DNA of 64,000 nt from Dallia pectoralis (GCA_029465975.1 CM055747.1:10807788-10871787), one strand, 5' to 3'. Shown: positions 44,266 to 56,379, counted from the stretch's first letter. Translations and numbers: made by a program. Notes: a model not told the origin generated them from the sequence alone.

Positions 44266-46734
44266 CTACTATTTAGCCAATCAACAACCAGAAAATGCTG
44301 CTTCACTGTCTATCATTTCAAAAGATTCAGACATGGTCGTATACTTTTAGCTCTACTAACCAGAGTTTTACTCACACAGTTTAAACAATTACATCATGAG
44401 AATCCTAAGAACCAGGCGGACATTTTGATGTATAACATGTATCTGTAACCCCAGAAATGTAGGCGCTATCACAATTTACAAACGAACAAAAAAACACCAA
44501 AAATCGCTTTCAAATTAGAGTGGAGAAAAGACCGTTTCTATGGATGTCTATGGGGAGGCGCAAGTTGGAAACAAAAGGACATAACGAAATAAATATATAT
44601 GTTACAGCTTATATTTGAACATTTTGAGTGACAGCACAAATAGATGAACGTTTTGATATGCCATTTGTGTGTAAAGGGTTGAAACTCAGGCAGCAGTAGC
44701 AGTTTACAAATGTTCTCTACATTTTCTGCTGAATGGGCTCTCACACTCTAGTTTTGAAGATTCCGTCAATGTATTTCAATGGGGATTAATTAGCGACATT
44801 ATCGTTAATATTTCGTAAACTACATAACGAAACCTTCTACAAAACAATGCCAACTAAATAGAGTTCGGGACGCACATTTTGACACCTTTTTTGTCCATCT
44901 AGTGCAAAAACTGTGGGAGGAGTAGGCGGGGACAAAATTGATATAATAATAATAATAATAACTAGATAGCGTACAATTTCTGCTGAAATTGTGATGATGT
45001 GTGCTTGCGGCCACCCGTAGTCGACTGTGTACTGATATCAACTGCCAAACTGAGGTGACACTGCTGCTGCATGCACCATAGTATACAATGTGTTAAACCT
45101 ATCAGTCATTACTCATGAATACACACTGATGCTGCAAGGACCATAGTATACAATGTGTTAAACCTATCAGTCATTACTCATGAATACACACTGCTGCTAT
45201 ATGCACCATAGTATACAATGTGTTAAACCTATCAGTCATTACTCATAAATACACACTGCTGCTGCAAGCACCATAGTATACAATGTGTTAAACCACCATA
45301 GTATACAAATGTGTTAAACATATCAGTCATTACTCATGAATACACACTGCTGCTACATGCACCATAGTATACAATGTGTTAAACCACCATAGTATGCAAT
45401 GTGTTAAACCTATCAGTCATTACTCATGAATACACACTACTGCTGCAAGCACCATAGTATGCAATGGGGGATGCCTAAAGGGAGGGAGAGCAAGCAGCAA
45501 CAATTCACATGCTTTAGTATTGTATAAACGTAGTTAGTATTAACCTGGCAGTCAAGCTCAACAGGAAGTTACCATACAGGCCCCCTGTCTCATATCACTT
45601 TCCTGCCAGCCCTGACGCAGTGACTTTTGATTTGTTATAGAATAAACATGGACTCATCAGGTAGCCTTCTTTAAAGAAGGGAAACCCTCAACAGTTTACA
45701 TGAAATTACCAGTAATAGTTCATTGGTGGGGGGCAAGGTTTGCTTCACACCGGCTTCAAATGTTTTTCCTGGGCCTTTGCATCCTATCCTATCACCGTGA
45801 CCTCTGTGAAAAAGAGAAGACAGTACAATGGACAGGAGTTTAGCACATGTTTAAATCTTCTCAGTTAATATGTACTTATTTTTATTGACTGGTTCATACC
45901 TCCCTGTCAAGTATACAATGTATAAAAACCTATCAGTCATTTCTCATGAATACACACTGCTGCTACATGCACCATAGTATACAATGTGTTAAACCACCAT
46001 AGTATACAATGTGTTAAACCTATCAGTCATTACTCATGAATACACACAACTGCTGCAAGCACCATAGTATGCAATGTGTTAAACCTATCAGTCATTACTC
46101 ATGAATACACACTACAGCTACATGCACCATAGTATGCAATGGGTTAAACCTATCAGTCATTACTCATGAATACACACTGCTGCTACATGCACCATAGTAT
46201 ACAATGTGTTAAACCTATCAGTCATTAATCATGAATACACACTGCTGCTACATGCACCATAGTATACAATGTGTTAAACATATCAGTCATTACTCATGAA
46301 TACACACTACTGCTGCATGCACCATAGTAGCATATGAAACAGCATTATAAACTGCTAACGCTAGCTAGCGCTAACGCTAGGTAACATGCTAACGTGTAAA
46401 CAGAGACCCAGAGAAAGAACTTACCAATTCATTCATGCTGCAGCTGTAGCTAACGCTAGCTAGCGCGCTAACGCTAGCTAACATGCTAACGTTAGCTAAC
46501 ATGCTAACGTTAGCTAGCGCGCTAACGCTAGCTAGCTAACGCTAACTAACAACATGCTAACGTGTAAACAGAGACCCAGAGAAAGAACTTACCCATTCAT
46601 TCTTTCATCGCTGCAGGATATGTCTGTGGCTGTTAATTGCAGTGTCTGTGGCTGGTGCCTGGCAGCCATGCCTTTGTCAGGAGGACCAGCTGTTCTCATC
46701 GATATCAGAGCGCGCTGCCTCCTTCCCCCGCCCC

Positions 46735-46747
46735 TTCCAGAATGTTC
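46735..46747 (-). promoter_or_regulatory. Heat-shock element, unit 6
   Basis: Element, GC box (CCCCGCCCC) and CCAAT box intact. Confidence 0.45.
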
Positions 46748-47423
46748 CTACTATTTAGCCAATCAACAACCAGAAAATGCTGCTTCACTGTCTATCATTT
46801 CAAAAGATTCAGACATGGTCGTATACTTTTAGCTCTACTAACCAGAGTTTTACTCACACAGTTTAAACAATTACATCATGAGAATCCTAAGAACCAGGCG
46901 GACATTTTGATGTATAACATGTATCTGTAACCCCAGAAATGTAGGCGCTATGACAATTTACAAACGAACAAAAAAACACCAAAAATCGCTTTCAAATTAG
47001 AGTGGAGGAAATCACCGTTTCTATGGATGTCTATGGGGAGGCGCAAGTTGGAAACAAAAGGACATAACGAAATAAATATATATGTTACAGCTTATATTTG
47101 AACATTTTGAGTGACAGCACAAATAGATGAACGTTTTGATATGCCATTTGTGTGTAAAGGGTTGAAACTCAGGCAGCAGTAGCAGTTTACAAATGTTCTC
47201 TACATTTTCTGCTGAATGGGCTCTCACACTCTAGTTTTGAAGATTCCGTCAATGTATTTCAATGGGGATTAATTAGCGACATTATCGTTAATATTTCGTA
47301 AACTACATAACGAAACCTTCTACAAAACAATGCCAACTAAATAGAGTTCGGGACGCACATTTTGACACCTTTTTTGTCCATCTAGTGCAAAAACTGTGGG
47401 AGGAGTAGGCGGGGACAAAAGTG

Positions 47424-47464
<41 letters not shown>

Positions 47465-48244
47465 TATATATGAGATTACAATATGTGTCCTTGACCATAG
47501 TCAAGCACACATAATAATAATAATAATAATATATATGTGAGATTACAATATGTGTCCTTGACCATAGTCAAGCACACATAATAATAATAATATATATGTG
47601 AGATTACAATATGTGTCCTTGACCATAGTCAAGCACACATAATAACTAGATAGCGTACAATTTCTGCAGAAATTGTGATGATGTGTGCTTGCGGCCACCC
47701 GTAGTCGACTGTTTACTGATGTCAACTGCCAAACTGAGGTGACACTGCTGCTACATGCACCATAGTATACAATGTGTTAAACCTATCAGTCATTACTCAT
47801 GAATACACACTGCTGCTGCATGCACCATAGTATGCAATGTGTTAAACCTATCAGTCATTACTCATGAATACACACTGCTGCAACATGCACCATAGTATGC
47901 AATGTGTTAAACCTATCAGTCAATACTCATGAATACACACTGCTGCTGCATGCAAGATAGTATGCAATGTGTTAAACCTATCAGTCATTACTCATTACTA
48001 CAGTAGTAGCTAACGCTAGCTAGCAGGCTAACGCTAGCTAACATGCTAACGCTAGCTAGCGCGCTAACGCTAGCTAACTTGCTAACGTGTAAACAGAGAC
48101 CCAGAGAAAGAAGTTACCCATCCATTCATTGCTGCAGGCTGTCTGAATGTATGCATAAACTTACAGTAGTAGCTAACGCTAGCTAGCGCGCTAACGCTAG
48201 CTAACATGCTAACGTGTAAACAGAGACCCAGAGAAAGAACTTAC

Positions 48245-48424
48245 CCATTCATTCATTCTTTCTTTGCTGCAGGATATGTCTGTGGCTGTTGATTGCAGTG
48301 TCTGTGGCTGTTGCCTGCCAGCCATGCCTTTGTCAGTAGGACCAGCTGTTCTCATCGATATCAGAGCGCGCTGCCTCCTCCCCCCCACCCCTTCCAGAAT
48401 GTTCCTACTATTTAGCCAATCAAC
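48245..48424 (-). promoter_or_regulatory. Promoter-like block with open first exon, unit 7
   Basis: On the minus strand: CCAAT box (48414-48424), heat-shock element (48392-48404), C/G-rich box, ATG at 48355, and 37 open codons (MRTAGPTDKG...MNEW) ending at a strong donor GTAAGT after 48245. In other units, length changes in the (ATGA)n tract just before the donor break the frame. Orientation matches the host minus-strand gene. Confidence 0.4.
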
Positions 48425-49609
48425 AACCAGAAAATGCTGCTTCACTGTCTATCATTTCAAAAGATTCAGACATGGTCGTATACTTTTAGCTCTACTAACC
48501 AGAGTTTTACTCACACAGTTTAAACAATTACATCATGAGAATCCTAAGAACCAGGCGGACATTTTGATGTATAACATGTATCTGTAACCCCAGAAATGTA
48601 GGCGCTATCACAATTTACAAACGAACAAAAAAACACGAAAAATCGCTTTCAAATTAGAGTGGAGAAAATCACCGTTTCTATGGATGTCTATGGGGAGGCG
48701 CAAGTTGGAAACAAAAGGACATTACGAAATAAATATATATGTTACAGCTTATATTTGAACATTTTGAGTGACAGCACAATTAGATGAACGTTTTGATATG
48801 CCATTTATCTGTAAAGGGTTGAAACTCAGGCAGCAGTAGCAGTTTACAAATGTTCTCTACATTTTCTGCTGAATGGGCTCTCACACTCTAGTTTTGAAGA
48901 TTCCGTCAATGTATTTCAATGGGGATTAATTAGCGACATTATCGTTAATATTTCGTAAACTACATAACGAAACCTTCTACAAAACAATGCCAACTAAATA
49001 GAGTTCGGGACGCACATTTTGACACCTTTTTTGTCCATCTAGTGCAAAAACTGTGGGAGGAGTAGGCGGGGACAAAATTGATATAATAATAATAATAATA
49101 ACTAGATAGCGTATGTGAGATTACAATATGTGTCCTTGACCATAGTCAAGCACACATAACTAGATAGCGTATGTGAGATTACAATATGTGTCCTTGACCA
49201 TAGTCAAGCACACATAATAATATATATGTGAGATTACAATATGTGTCCTTGACCATAGTCAAGCACACATAATAATAATATATATGTGAGATTACAATAT
49301 GTGTCCTTGACCATAGTCAAGCACACATAATAAGTAATTATTAATTTATCACCATCTTTAACTTGTTAAGTACTTTTCTTACAGTATTTACATTTTGCTT
49401 AATATATAAAGCCCTATTTGTCAAATTTCCAGAAAAACGACAAGTAAATAACTATATTGTGATATATATCGTTACCGTGAAATAAAATCACTCATACCGT
49501 AAAATAAAATTTTGGTCATACCACCCACCCCTACTCTACAACTATATGTGGATATCATAATAATCTCAAATGAGATGTATAAAAACACTTACATATTACT
49601 CCACCACCC

Positions 49610-49830
49610 TTGTTACTCCACCACCCAGTGTGTTGAGTCGGTTGTCTATCAATCGGAAGGTTGGTGGTTCGATCCCCGGTTCCTCCTGGGAAATTGTCGA
49701 GTTGTCTGTCAGCAAGACACCTAACCCCAGCTGCTCCTGGCGAACCTGCAGTCGCCTTGCATGGTAGACGCGGTCGTCAGTGTATGAATGAGTAAATGAA
49801 TGGGTGAATGTGAGGCAGAACCTATAAAAC
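49610..49830 (+). repeat. SINE-like repeat with tRNA-type B box
   Basis: GGTTCGATCCC at 49666-49676 matches the RNA polymerase III B box. It is followed by 'agcaagacacctaaccccag', 'ctgctcctgg' and a 'gtatgaatgagtaaatgaat' tail that I know from abundant fish interspersed repeats. No clear A box, so it may be an old or truncated copy. Confidence 0.55.
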
Positions 49831-49842
49831 CGCAGCATTTAC

Positions 49843-49925
49843 CATTTATCAGAATCTGGTACAACTTGATGTGTAGAAGGGATCTCGTCCAAATCGATGT
49901 CACTCGATGTTGGTGTATCCTCCAT
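49843..49925 (-). CDS. Candidate 5' coding exon (27 codons)
   Basis: Acceptor ATATTATTAG, then GGACC and an ATG in good context (GACCATGG). The frame reads MEDTPTSSDIDLDEIPSTHQ followed by VVPDSDK, and a donor TG|GTAAAT ends it in phase 2. It is acidic and coding-like. It may be a 5' exon of the minus-strand gene to the left, but its phase does not match the candidate exon at 33418, so another exon would be needed between them. Confidence 0.4.
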
Positions 49926-51116
49926 GGTCCCTAATAATATCATTTGAATGTAACCATAGAAATAAATTAGAAAGAATATAAATTAGAAGAATACTGTTAT
50001 CTCGTTGTCTCATCAGATGACAGGAAACTAGCGTACTGATGGAGTCATGGTAATGTCTCACAATCTATAGCCGAACTTTGTTGATTTTTTATTGAAAGTC
50101 CTGGTGGGTTAGATCATGTATTACGTTAATATATCCACCTCTGGTTTTATGACATTTAAAAAAAATCTCAATCAGCAGCAGCGAAAAAAGGGATATTAAT
50201 TAGAGGGTGCTGCTTAGCGAAAAGTAAATATAGTAGAGCCTAGTTGTAGCCAGCTGAAAGCACACTGCCACTTGCTCCAGCCCCTATGCATCTGCTATAG
50301 TTCAACTTGACTATCCATTCCCTCCCCTCCATCTGCAGGTCATTTTTATTGAGGGGAATCGCCACCTCTGGTGGTCAAAACAACTCTGTATAAAAGAAGT
50401 TCATTCTGGCTTATTTAGCTAATTCTGCACTGTGCTCTAACATTGACTGCATTATTAAAATGCATCAAAATGCTCCTGTGCTGCTTCTGTAGTATTTTTT
50501 CCCATGCATGTTTTGAATGGTAGGATGTTGATGACACACAATGACCAGTAGATGGCGCAAGTAGGCTCATCTTTGAGTCAGAGGGACCAGGCTGTTGTAT
50601 AATTAGGAGGATGATGTGAAACCAAAATGTTAAAGCCTCCTTACAAATTAATATAGATGGCCTAAATGTGTCACTGTCATTAAATTAATGCACATTAAAT
50701 AAGTGCACATAAAATCAGGCCTTTCTGGTGCCATATTACCACACTAACGATTTTAAATTAAACCAAATAAATTTGGAACTATTGTAGATGTGATTGAGTT
50801 AACATGAATGACATGTCATGAATATGGTCCTGTCACTTCAGTCAAATGTGTGTATGGGACGAATCTGCATCTGGGAAGTCATATACGACAAACTGATTTA
50901 CGCTTCTCAAACAATACAAAGCCAAAGAATCGAGATTAAGCAATAACAACATTTTATATATATAGATAAAAAAACATATTTTTAGAGAGCAAAAAGAGAC
51001 AGCTCTTTTGTGTGAGCTCAGCCAAATGATTGAAAAGAGCCGGAAAGCCCATCAGTTACACAAACATAGAAAGATGCGATGTAATATGGCAATTATTCAA
51101 ATGTGCTCCATCTAAC
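49926..51116. other. Non-coding; contains a CTCF-like site
   Basis: No exon supported. It includes AT-rich sequence, a CTCF-like core at 50545-50558, and a GAGCC/GGCTC-bearing repeat at about 50990-51050 ('aaaagagccggaaag'), which is of a kind seen in fish hAT elements. Confidence 0.5.
50545..50558 (+). promoter_or_regulatory. CTCF-like binding motif
   Basis: CCAGTAGATGGCGC fits the consensus CCASYAGRKGGCRS at all 14 positions. A weaker relative, CCACCAGAGGTGGC, lies about 190 bp to the left on the minus strand (about 50363-50376). Confidence 0.5.
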
Positions 51117-51227
51117 CTTTGAGTCTGAAGTGGAGTCATCTGGTTCGGCAGCCTGTAATTCCGGGGCCTCACGAGGGTCCTTGTTGTTGTCGCCATCGTC
51201 GGGATCCCCTGACCGAGTGGTCAACAT
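51117..51227 (-). CDS. Candidate first coding exon (37 codons)
   Basis: An ATG at 51227 opens MLTTRSGDPDDGDNNKDPRE then APELQAAEPDDSTSDSK, ending at donor AAG|GTTAGA. It is strongly acidic and GC-rich relative to its surroundings, as first exons often are. If it splices to the exon at 49.9 kb the frames do not match, so the ATG there would be a separate start, or one of the two is not coding. Confidence 0.35.
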
Positions 51228-51473
51228 GGCCCTCCTATCCGGGCCCTCCTGGCTGAGCTACGAGGCCCAGGCTCTCGCTACATCATATGCCATGTGGAAC
51301 CTGTGAAAAACGGGTTCATGTTGAGCCAGAGTTCATCAGTGAGTTCTAATGTTAGGGCTTCTAGCCTCTACAAACCTGAGTGGGAGCTGCAAACTTTGGT
51401 GTTGTTCTTTACACCACAGCTGTCGTGTTGCCAAGTCAAATATTATAATTTAGTAGTTCTAAATGATACGATA

Positions 51474-53254
51474 TGAGCATGTACCTGTACAGGTGTTGTA
51501 TCACTACTTAATCTGGTCCCACTACACTCTGATATAGTGGTCTATATGAGCATATCCTATGTACCTGTACAGGTGTTATATCACTAGTTAATCTGGTCCC
51601 ACTACACTCTGATATAGTGGTCTATATTAGCATATCCTATGTACCTGTACAGGTGTTATATCACTAGTTAATCTGGGCCCACTACACTCTGTTATTATAG
51701 TGGTCTATATGAGCATATCCTATGTACCTGTACAGGTGTTATATCACTAGTTAATCTGGGCCCACTACACTCTGTTATTATAGTGGTCTATATGAGCATA
51801 TCCTATGTACCTGTACAGGTGTTATATCACTAGTTAATCTGGGCCCACTACACACTTTTATTATAGTGGTCTATATGAGCATATCCTATGTACCTGTACA
51901 GGTGTTGTATCAGTAGTTAATCTGGGCCCACTACACTCTGATATAGTGGTCTATATGAGCATATCCTAAGTACCTGTACAGGTGTTATATCAATAATCTG
52001 GGCCCACTACACTCTGTTATTATAGCGGTCTATATGAGCATATCCTATGTACCTGTACAGGTGTTATATCAATAATCTGGGCCCACTACACTCCGTTATT
52101 ATAGCGGTCTATATGAGCATATCCTATGTACCTGTACAGGTGTTGTATCACTAGTTAATCTGGGCCCACTACACTCTGTTATTATAGTGGTCTATATGAG
52201 CATATCCTATGTACCTGTACAGGTGTTATATCACTAGTTAATCTGGGCCCACTACACACTTTTATTATAGTGGTCTATATGAGCATATCCTATGTACCTG
52301 TACAGGTGTTGTATCAGTAGTTAATCTGGGCCCACTACACTCTGATATAGTGGTCTATATGAGCATATCCTAAGTACCTGTACAGGTGTTATATCAATAA
52401 TCTGGGCCCACTACACTCTGTTATTATAGCGGTCTATATGAGCATATCCTATGTACCTGTACAGGTGTTATATCAATAATCTGGGCCCACTACACTCCGT
52501 TATTATAGCGGTCTATATGAGCATATCCTATGTACCTGTACAGGTGTTGTATCACTAGTTAATCTGGGCCCACTACACTCTGTTATTATAGTGGTCTATA
52601 TGAGCATATCCTATGTACCTGTACAGGTGTTGTATCAGTAGTTAATCTGGGCCCACTACACTCTGTTATTATAGCGGTCTATATGAGCATATCCTATGTA
52701 CCTGTACAGGTGTTGTATCACTAGTTAATCTGGGCCCAATACACTCTGTTATTATAGCGGTCTATATGAGCATATCCTATGTACCTGTACAGGTGTTGTA
52801 TCACTAGTTAATCTGGGCCCACTACACTCTGTTATTATAGCGGTCTATATGAGCATATCCTATGTACCTGTACAGATGTTGTATCACTAGTTAATCTGGG
52901 CCCAATACACTCTGTTATTATAGTGGTCTATATGAGCATATCCTATGTACCTGTACAGGTGTTGTATCAGTAGTTAATCTGGGCCCAATACACTCTGTTA
53001 TTATAGTGGTCTATATGAGCATATCCTATGTACCTGTACAGATGTTGTATCACTAGTTAATCTGGGCCCAATACACTCTGTTATTATAGTGGTCTATATG
53101 AGCATATCCTATGTACCTGTACAGGTGTTGTATCAGTAGTTAATCTGGGCCCACTACACTCTGATATAGTGGTCTATATGAGCATATCCTATGTACCTGT
53201 ACAGGTGTTGTACCACTAGTTAATCTGGGCCCACTACACTCTGTTATTATAGCA
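51474..53254. repeat. 80-83-bp minisatellite, about 21 copies
   Basis: Unit GCATATCCTATGTACCTGTA, CAGGTGTTATATCACTAGTT, AATCTGGGCCCACTACACTC, TGTTATTATAGTGGTCTATA, TGA. Units with TGATATAGTGG are 3 bp shorter. A run of five units (from about 51.71 kb) is repeated near 52.13 kb, showing higher-order amplification. Confidence 0.95.
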
Positions 53255-53261
53255 GCTTATC

Positions 53262-53746
53262 CCAGATAGCAAACAATCATTGAAACTATGTTAAATCAAC
53301 GTCGAAATCTGATGTTGATTCAACATCATTTTGCACCGTTTTAATATTGAAACAATGTTGAAATCCTTTTCATAGATCAACGGAATTTCAATATTATTTC
53401 AATTATCAGGAATATTGAAACAATGTTGAAATTTAGACTGAACTATGGATCAACGTTATTTCAGTGGTATTTCAATTGTTATTAAGCCCTAGAAAATTAT
53501 GGCTAGACAATCCCCTAAATTAAATAGCATATAATGAATATCCTGCTTTATCTACAGCCAGGATGTTAAAAAGTGATAGAACATTTGAAAGCTTGTATGC
53601 ATAGGCGATAGCCAAAACTAAACAACACTGACCACACCACACTATTTAAGGTAAAAACAAATTAATTCATTAACTTTACATGCAGGCTGCCTGCTGCCTC
53701 CAACTGCCACCCAGTTAGCAGTAGGGCTGTAGTCAACCAAAGAAAC
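53262..53746. repeat. Fish interspersed repeat with 'TGTTGAAAT' words, then unique sequence to gap
   Basis: 'ttgattcaacatcatttt', 'aatattgaaacaatgttgaa' and relatives at 53270-53480 are typical of an abundant fish element. The remainder to 53746 is unremarkable. Confidence 0.5.
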
Positions 53747-54246
53747 NNNNNNNNNNNNNNNNNNNNNNNNNNNNNNNNNNNNNNNNNNNNNNNNNNNNNN
53801 NNNNNNNNNNNNNNNNNNNNNNNNNNNNNNNNNNNNNNNNNNNNNNNNNNNNNNNNNNNNNNNNNNNNNNNNNNNNNNNNNNNNNNNNNNNNNNNNNNNN
53901 NNNNNNNNNNNNNNNNNNNNNNNNNNNNNNNNNNNNNNNNNNNNNNNNNNNNNNNNNNNNNNNNNNNNNNNNNNNNNNNNNNNNNNNNNNNNNNNNNNNN
54001 NNNNNNNNNNNNNNNNNNNNNNNNNNNNNNNNNNNNNNNNNNNNNNNNNNNNNNNNNNNNNNNNNNNNNNNNNNNNNNNNNNNNNNNNNNNNNNNNNNNN
54101 NNNNNNNNNNNNNNNNNNNNNNNNNNNNNNNNNNNNNNNNNNNNNNNNNNNNNNNNNNNNNNNNNNNNNNNNNNNNNNNNNNNNNNNNNNNNNNNNNNNN
54201 NNNNNNNNNNNNNNNNNNNNNNNNNNNNNNNNNNNNNNNNNNNNNN
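53747..54246. other. Assembly gap, exactly 500 N
   Basis: A second unknown-size gap. The left arm of the large inverted repeat begins shortly after it. Confidence 0.99.
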
Positions 54247-54365
54247 ACCACAGACCGATGCAGTGGTACTGGCAGACCGATGGCCATAGACTGATGTAGT
54301 GTGGTACTACAGACTGATGTAGTGGATATTACAGACTGATGTGCGTGGATACTACAGATCGACCC
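54247..54365. repeat. Short degenerate tandem repeat (CAGACTGATGTAGTGG-like)
   Basis: Five or six irregular copies of a unit with 'agactgatgtagtgg' and 'tactacag'. It is cut by the gap on its left. Confidence 0.6.
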
Positions 54366-54399
54366 ATTACGTGGAAAGAACCTTAGTCCCCTTATATGT

Positions 54400-54720
54400 T
54401 TTAATATAGGTTCTGATATATGTTTTAATATATGTGACATATATACTGTTGCCATATGTACATATATGCATTCCATATTAGGTGCATATATGCAAATTTC
54501 CATATGCACCTAATATATATATGCATTTATATGTACCTAACATATATGCACTGTACCTAACATATATGCATTTATATGTACCTAATATATATGCACTATA
54601 GCGTACCTAATATATGCATTTCATGCACCTAACATATATGCACTAACATATATGCATTTATATGCACCTGTCATATGCACCTATACATAAGTGCATATAT
54701 GCACATATATGCTAGTTAAA
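54400..54720. repeat. AT-rich minisatellite, left arm
   Basis: Irregular copies of CACCTAACATATATGCA. The inverted counterpart is at 63.65-64.0 kb. Confidence 0.85.
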
Positions 54721-55799
54721 TTATTGTCCATATATTATGCACATAAATATGCCCAAAATGGAAATGTACATTATCTATTTACTTACAAAACAAGACAAAA
54801 ACTGAACATTAAAAAAACGATTTTGATCCTCACGCGTGAGCCAATCATATGGTGCCTGTCTGCCCTCGGCTTCAAACATAAACAAAGTGCTGAAGCAGCC
54901 ACCAACGGTAAAGGTGAATTGAAATGTCTTAAACTGCCTAGAGTTTATCTTCTTCGTGTTCCTATTTCAGAATCATTCGACCTCATAACAAACGTGCCAC
55001 AGACTAGCTGTTAGAGTACAAATGATTGCAAACATTGTGTCAAAGACGTATTACATTTACTGTATTGGCCAAAATATTGAACAAATCATCTGTTGCACAT
55101 GTAAGAGGGCAGCCAACAGATTTCACAGAACCCAAAGCCCTTACAGTACAGTTGCGATTGGAGAAATCTTTATGTATATAGGTTTTATATGTGGATATAA
55201 AGAAGCAATACAGTGAGCATTCACCCTGTTAATGTGTCACAGACAAACCTATTGAGATTTCAGTATTTTAATGTATTTTAAAACTTAAAATGTTTCCTTT
55301 ATTTGAAACCACCTGTGAATATGTGAAAGACAATATTTTAAAGTAATTGCGTTTCAAGCGACTCACAAAAGATATTTATTAAATTCTTAAATGTTTATTA
55401 AACGTCTTCACAATACTTTAAAAATGTTGCAATGTGGGTGTCCTTCATAAAACAATCTGAAAGCGGCCTGAAATTAATAACGCCGAGACTTTACTTAGAG
55501 ACGTCCCTAACTGCCAATATCAGAGTTTTTCACAAATGACACAGTAGCGAGGTTGCTTGCGGAAATTCTGCACCTGATCTCGGCCTCTGACTATCCGTTG
55601 AACACCCAATATGGAACATCCAACCACTTGCACCTCGGTCTGAGATTAAGAAATATAGCTGTATTACAGTGCCTAGATGTTATAGCCTGGGCAAGCGCTC
55701 AGTTGCCCTAATGGTTATCCGGTCTCGGTGGGGATTTTCTGGGAATACTTTAGGCCCTTTAGTGCAAATTGGCTAAATGCCTAGCCGCCACGGTCTACC

Positions 55800-56180
55800 T
55801 GAGCACAGCTCTCTGACTCAAACCACTTTATGACCACTCATGTGGACTCCATGGCTGAGCTTCCAGCAGGATGCAGCACCATGTCACAAAGCTCTAATCA
55901 TTTTCAAATTGGTTTCTTGAACATGACAATGAGCCCACTGCTGAAATGGCCCCAACAGTCAGCCAGATCTCAACCCATCAGAGCATCTTGGGATGGAGAA
56001 TCGGAGCTGGTACTCGGCATGTGCATCCACAATGAATTATCAACTGCAAGATCCTGTCAATATGGCCAACATTTCCTAAAGAATGCTGGGCACCTTGCTT
56101 GATTCAATGCCACGCAATTAAGGCAGCCTGAAGGTCGAACACAGCATTAGCATGGTGTTCTAATAATCCTTTTAGGTGAG
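55800..56180 (+). pseudogene. Degenerate Tc1/mariner transposase fragment, left arm
   Basis: Recognisable words of the 3' part of the transposase gene ('ccagcaggatgcagcaccatg', 'gaaatggccccaacagtcag'), ending at a terminal-repeat-like CTAATAATCCTTTTAGGTGA (56161-56180). It is the inverted, more decayed counterpart of 62022-62514. Confidence 0.75.
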
Positions 56181-56379
56181 CAGAGAGTAGTCTGTGTTAG
56201 AACTGAAGATCTTGGCCTGTCTCCGACGGGACCTCCGACGGGGTCGGTCAGATCTTGAGCTAGTGTCCACGCCAGGCATGATGGGTGGCTGCGTCCCACG
56301 CAAAACACAGACAGGGATGCTTGTCGCTGAAAGGCAGGCTGTGATCAGTCTTCAACACCTGCCAGTGCCAGGACAGGAT

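Larger units (their letters stand above)
34376..49330. repeat. Higher-order satellite inside the hAT element, seven units of about 1.7-2.5 kb
   Basis: Each unit combines four parts. (1) A run of 64-65-bp monomers (CACCATAGTATACAATGTGT, TAAACCTATCAGTCATTACT, CATGAATACACACTGCTGCT). (2) Blocks of GCTAACGCTAGCTAGCGCGC type. (3) A promoter-like block with a perfect heat-shock element. (4) A conserved block of about 750 bp with the word GGATGTCTATGGGGAGGCGC, ending in (AAT)n. The conserved word occurs near 35967, 37961, 40102, 42603, 44542, 47025 and 48682. A pair of units (about 39.7-42.5 kb) is repeated almost exactly 4.42-4.44 kb later. A recurring 68-codon minus-strand frame is a by-product of repetition. 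Confidence 0.93.
33707..49533 (+). mobile_element. hAT transposon remnant, 15.8 kb, filled with satellite; 8-bp target duplication
   Basis: The left end TAGGGCTGGCAATATGGCGG and the right end, whose reverse complement starts TAGGGGTGGGTGGTATGACC, are imperfect terminal inverted repeats. Both ends also share the subterminal TATATATCGTTACCG. They are flanked by a perfect 8-bp duplication CTCTACAA (33699-33706 and 49534-49541), the length diagnostic of hAT elements. Inside, 33.7-34.4 kb keeps part of a ZBED-like transposase, 49.33-49.53 kb is the original right end, and the rest is a higher-order satellite. The element lies between exons of the minus-strand gene. No complete transposase remains, so it is non-autonomous. 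Confidence 0.9.

Noticed and set aside
35963..47227. Recurrent 68-codon minus-strand frame (MRAHSAENVENICKLL...) in six satellite units
   Set aside because: Identical because the units are recent copies. It is broken in the seventh unit (by 48682-48880). No domain or promoter relation.
49666..49676. Possible tRNA gene from the GGTTCGATCCC box
   Set aside because: No A box and no cloverleaf could be folded by eye; it fits a SINE-like repeat better.
53733..54509. 258-codon minus-strand frame across the second N gap
   Set aside because: It exists only because N is read as open sequence.
55022..55216. 64-codon plus-strand frame in the left arm
   Set aside because: Not preserved in the right arm and shows no domain.
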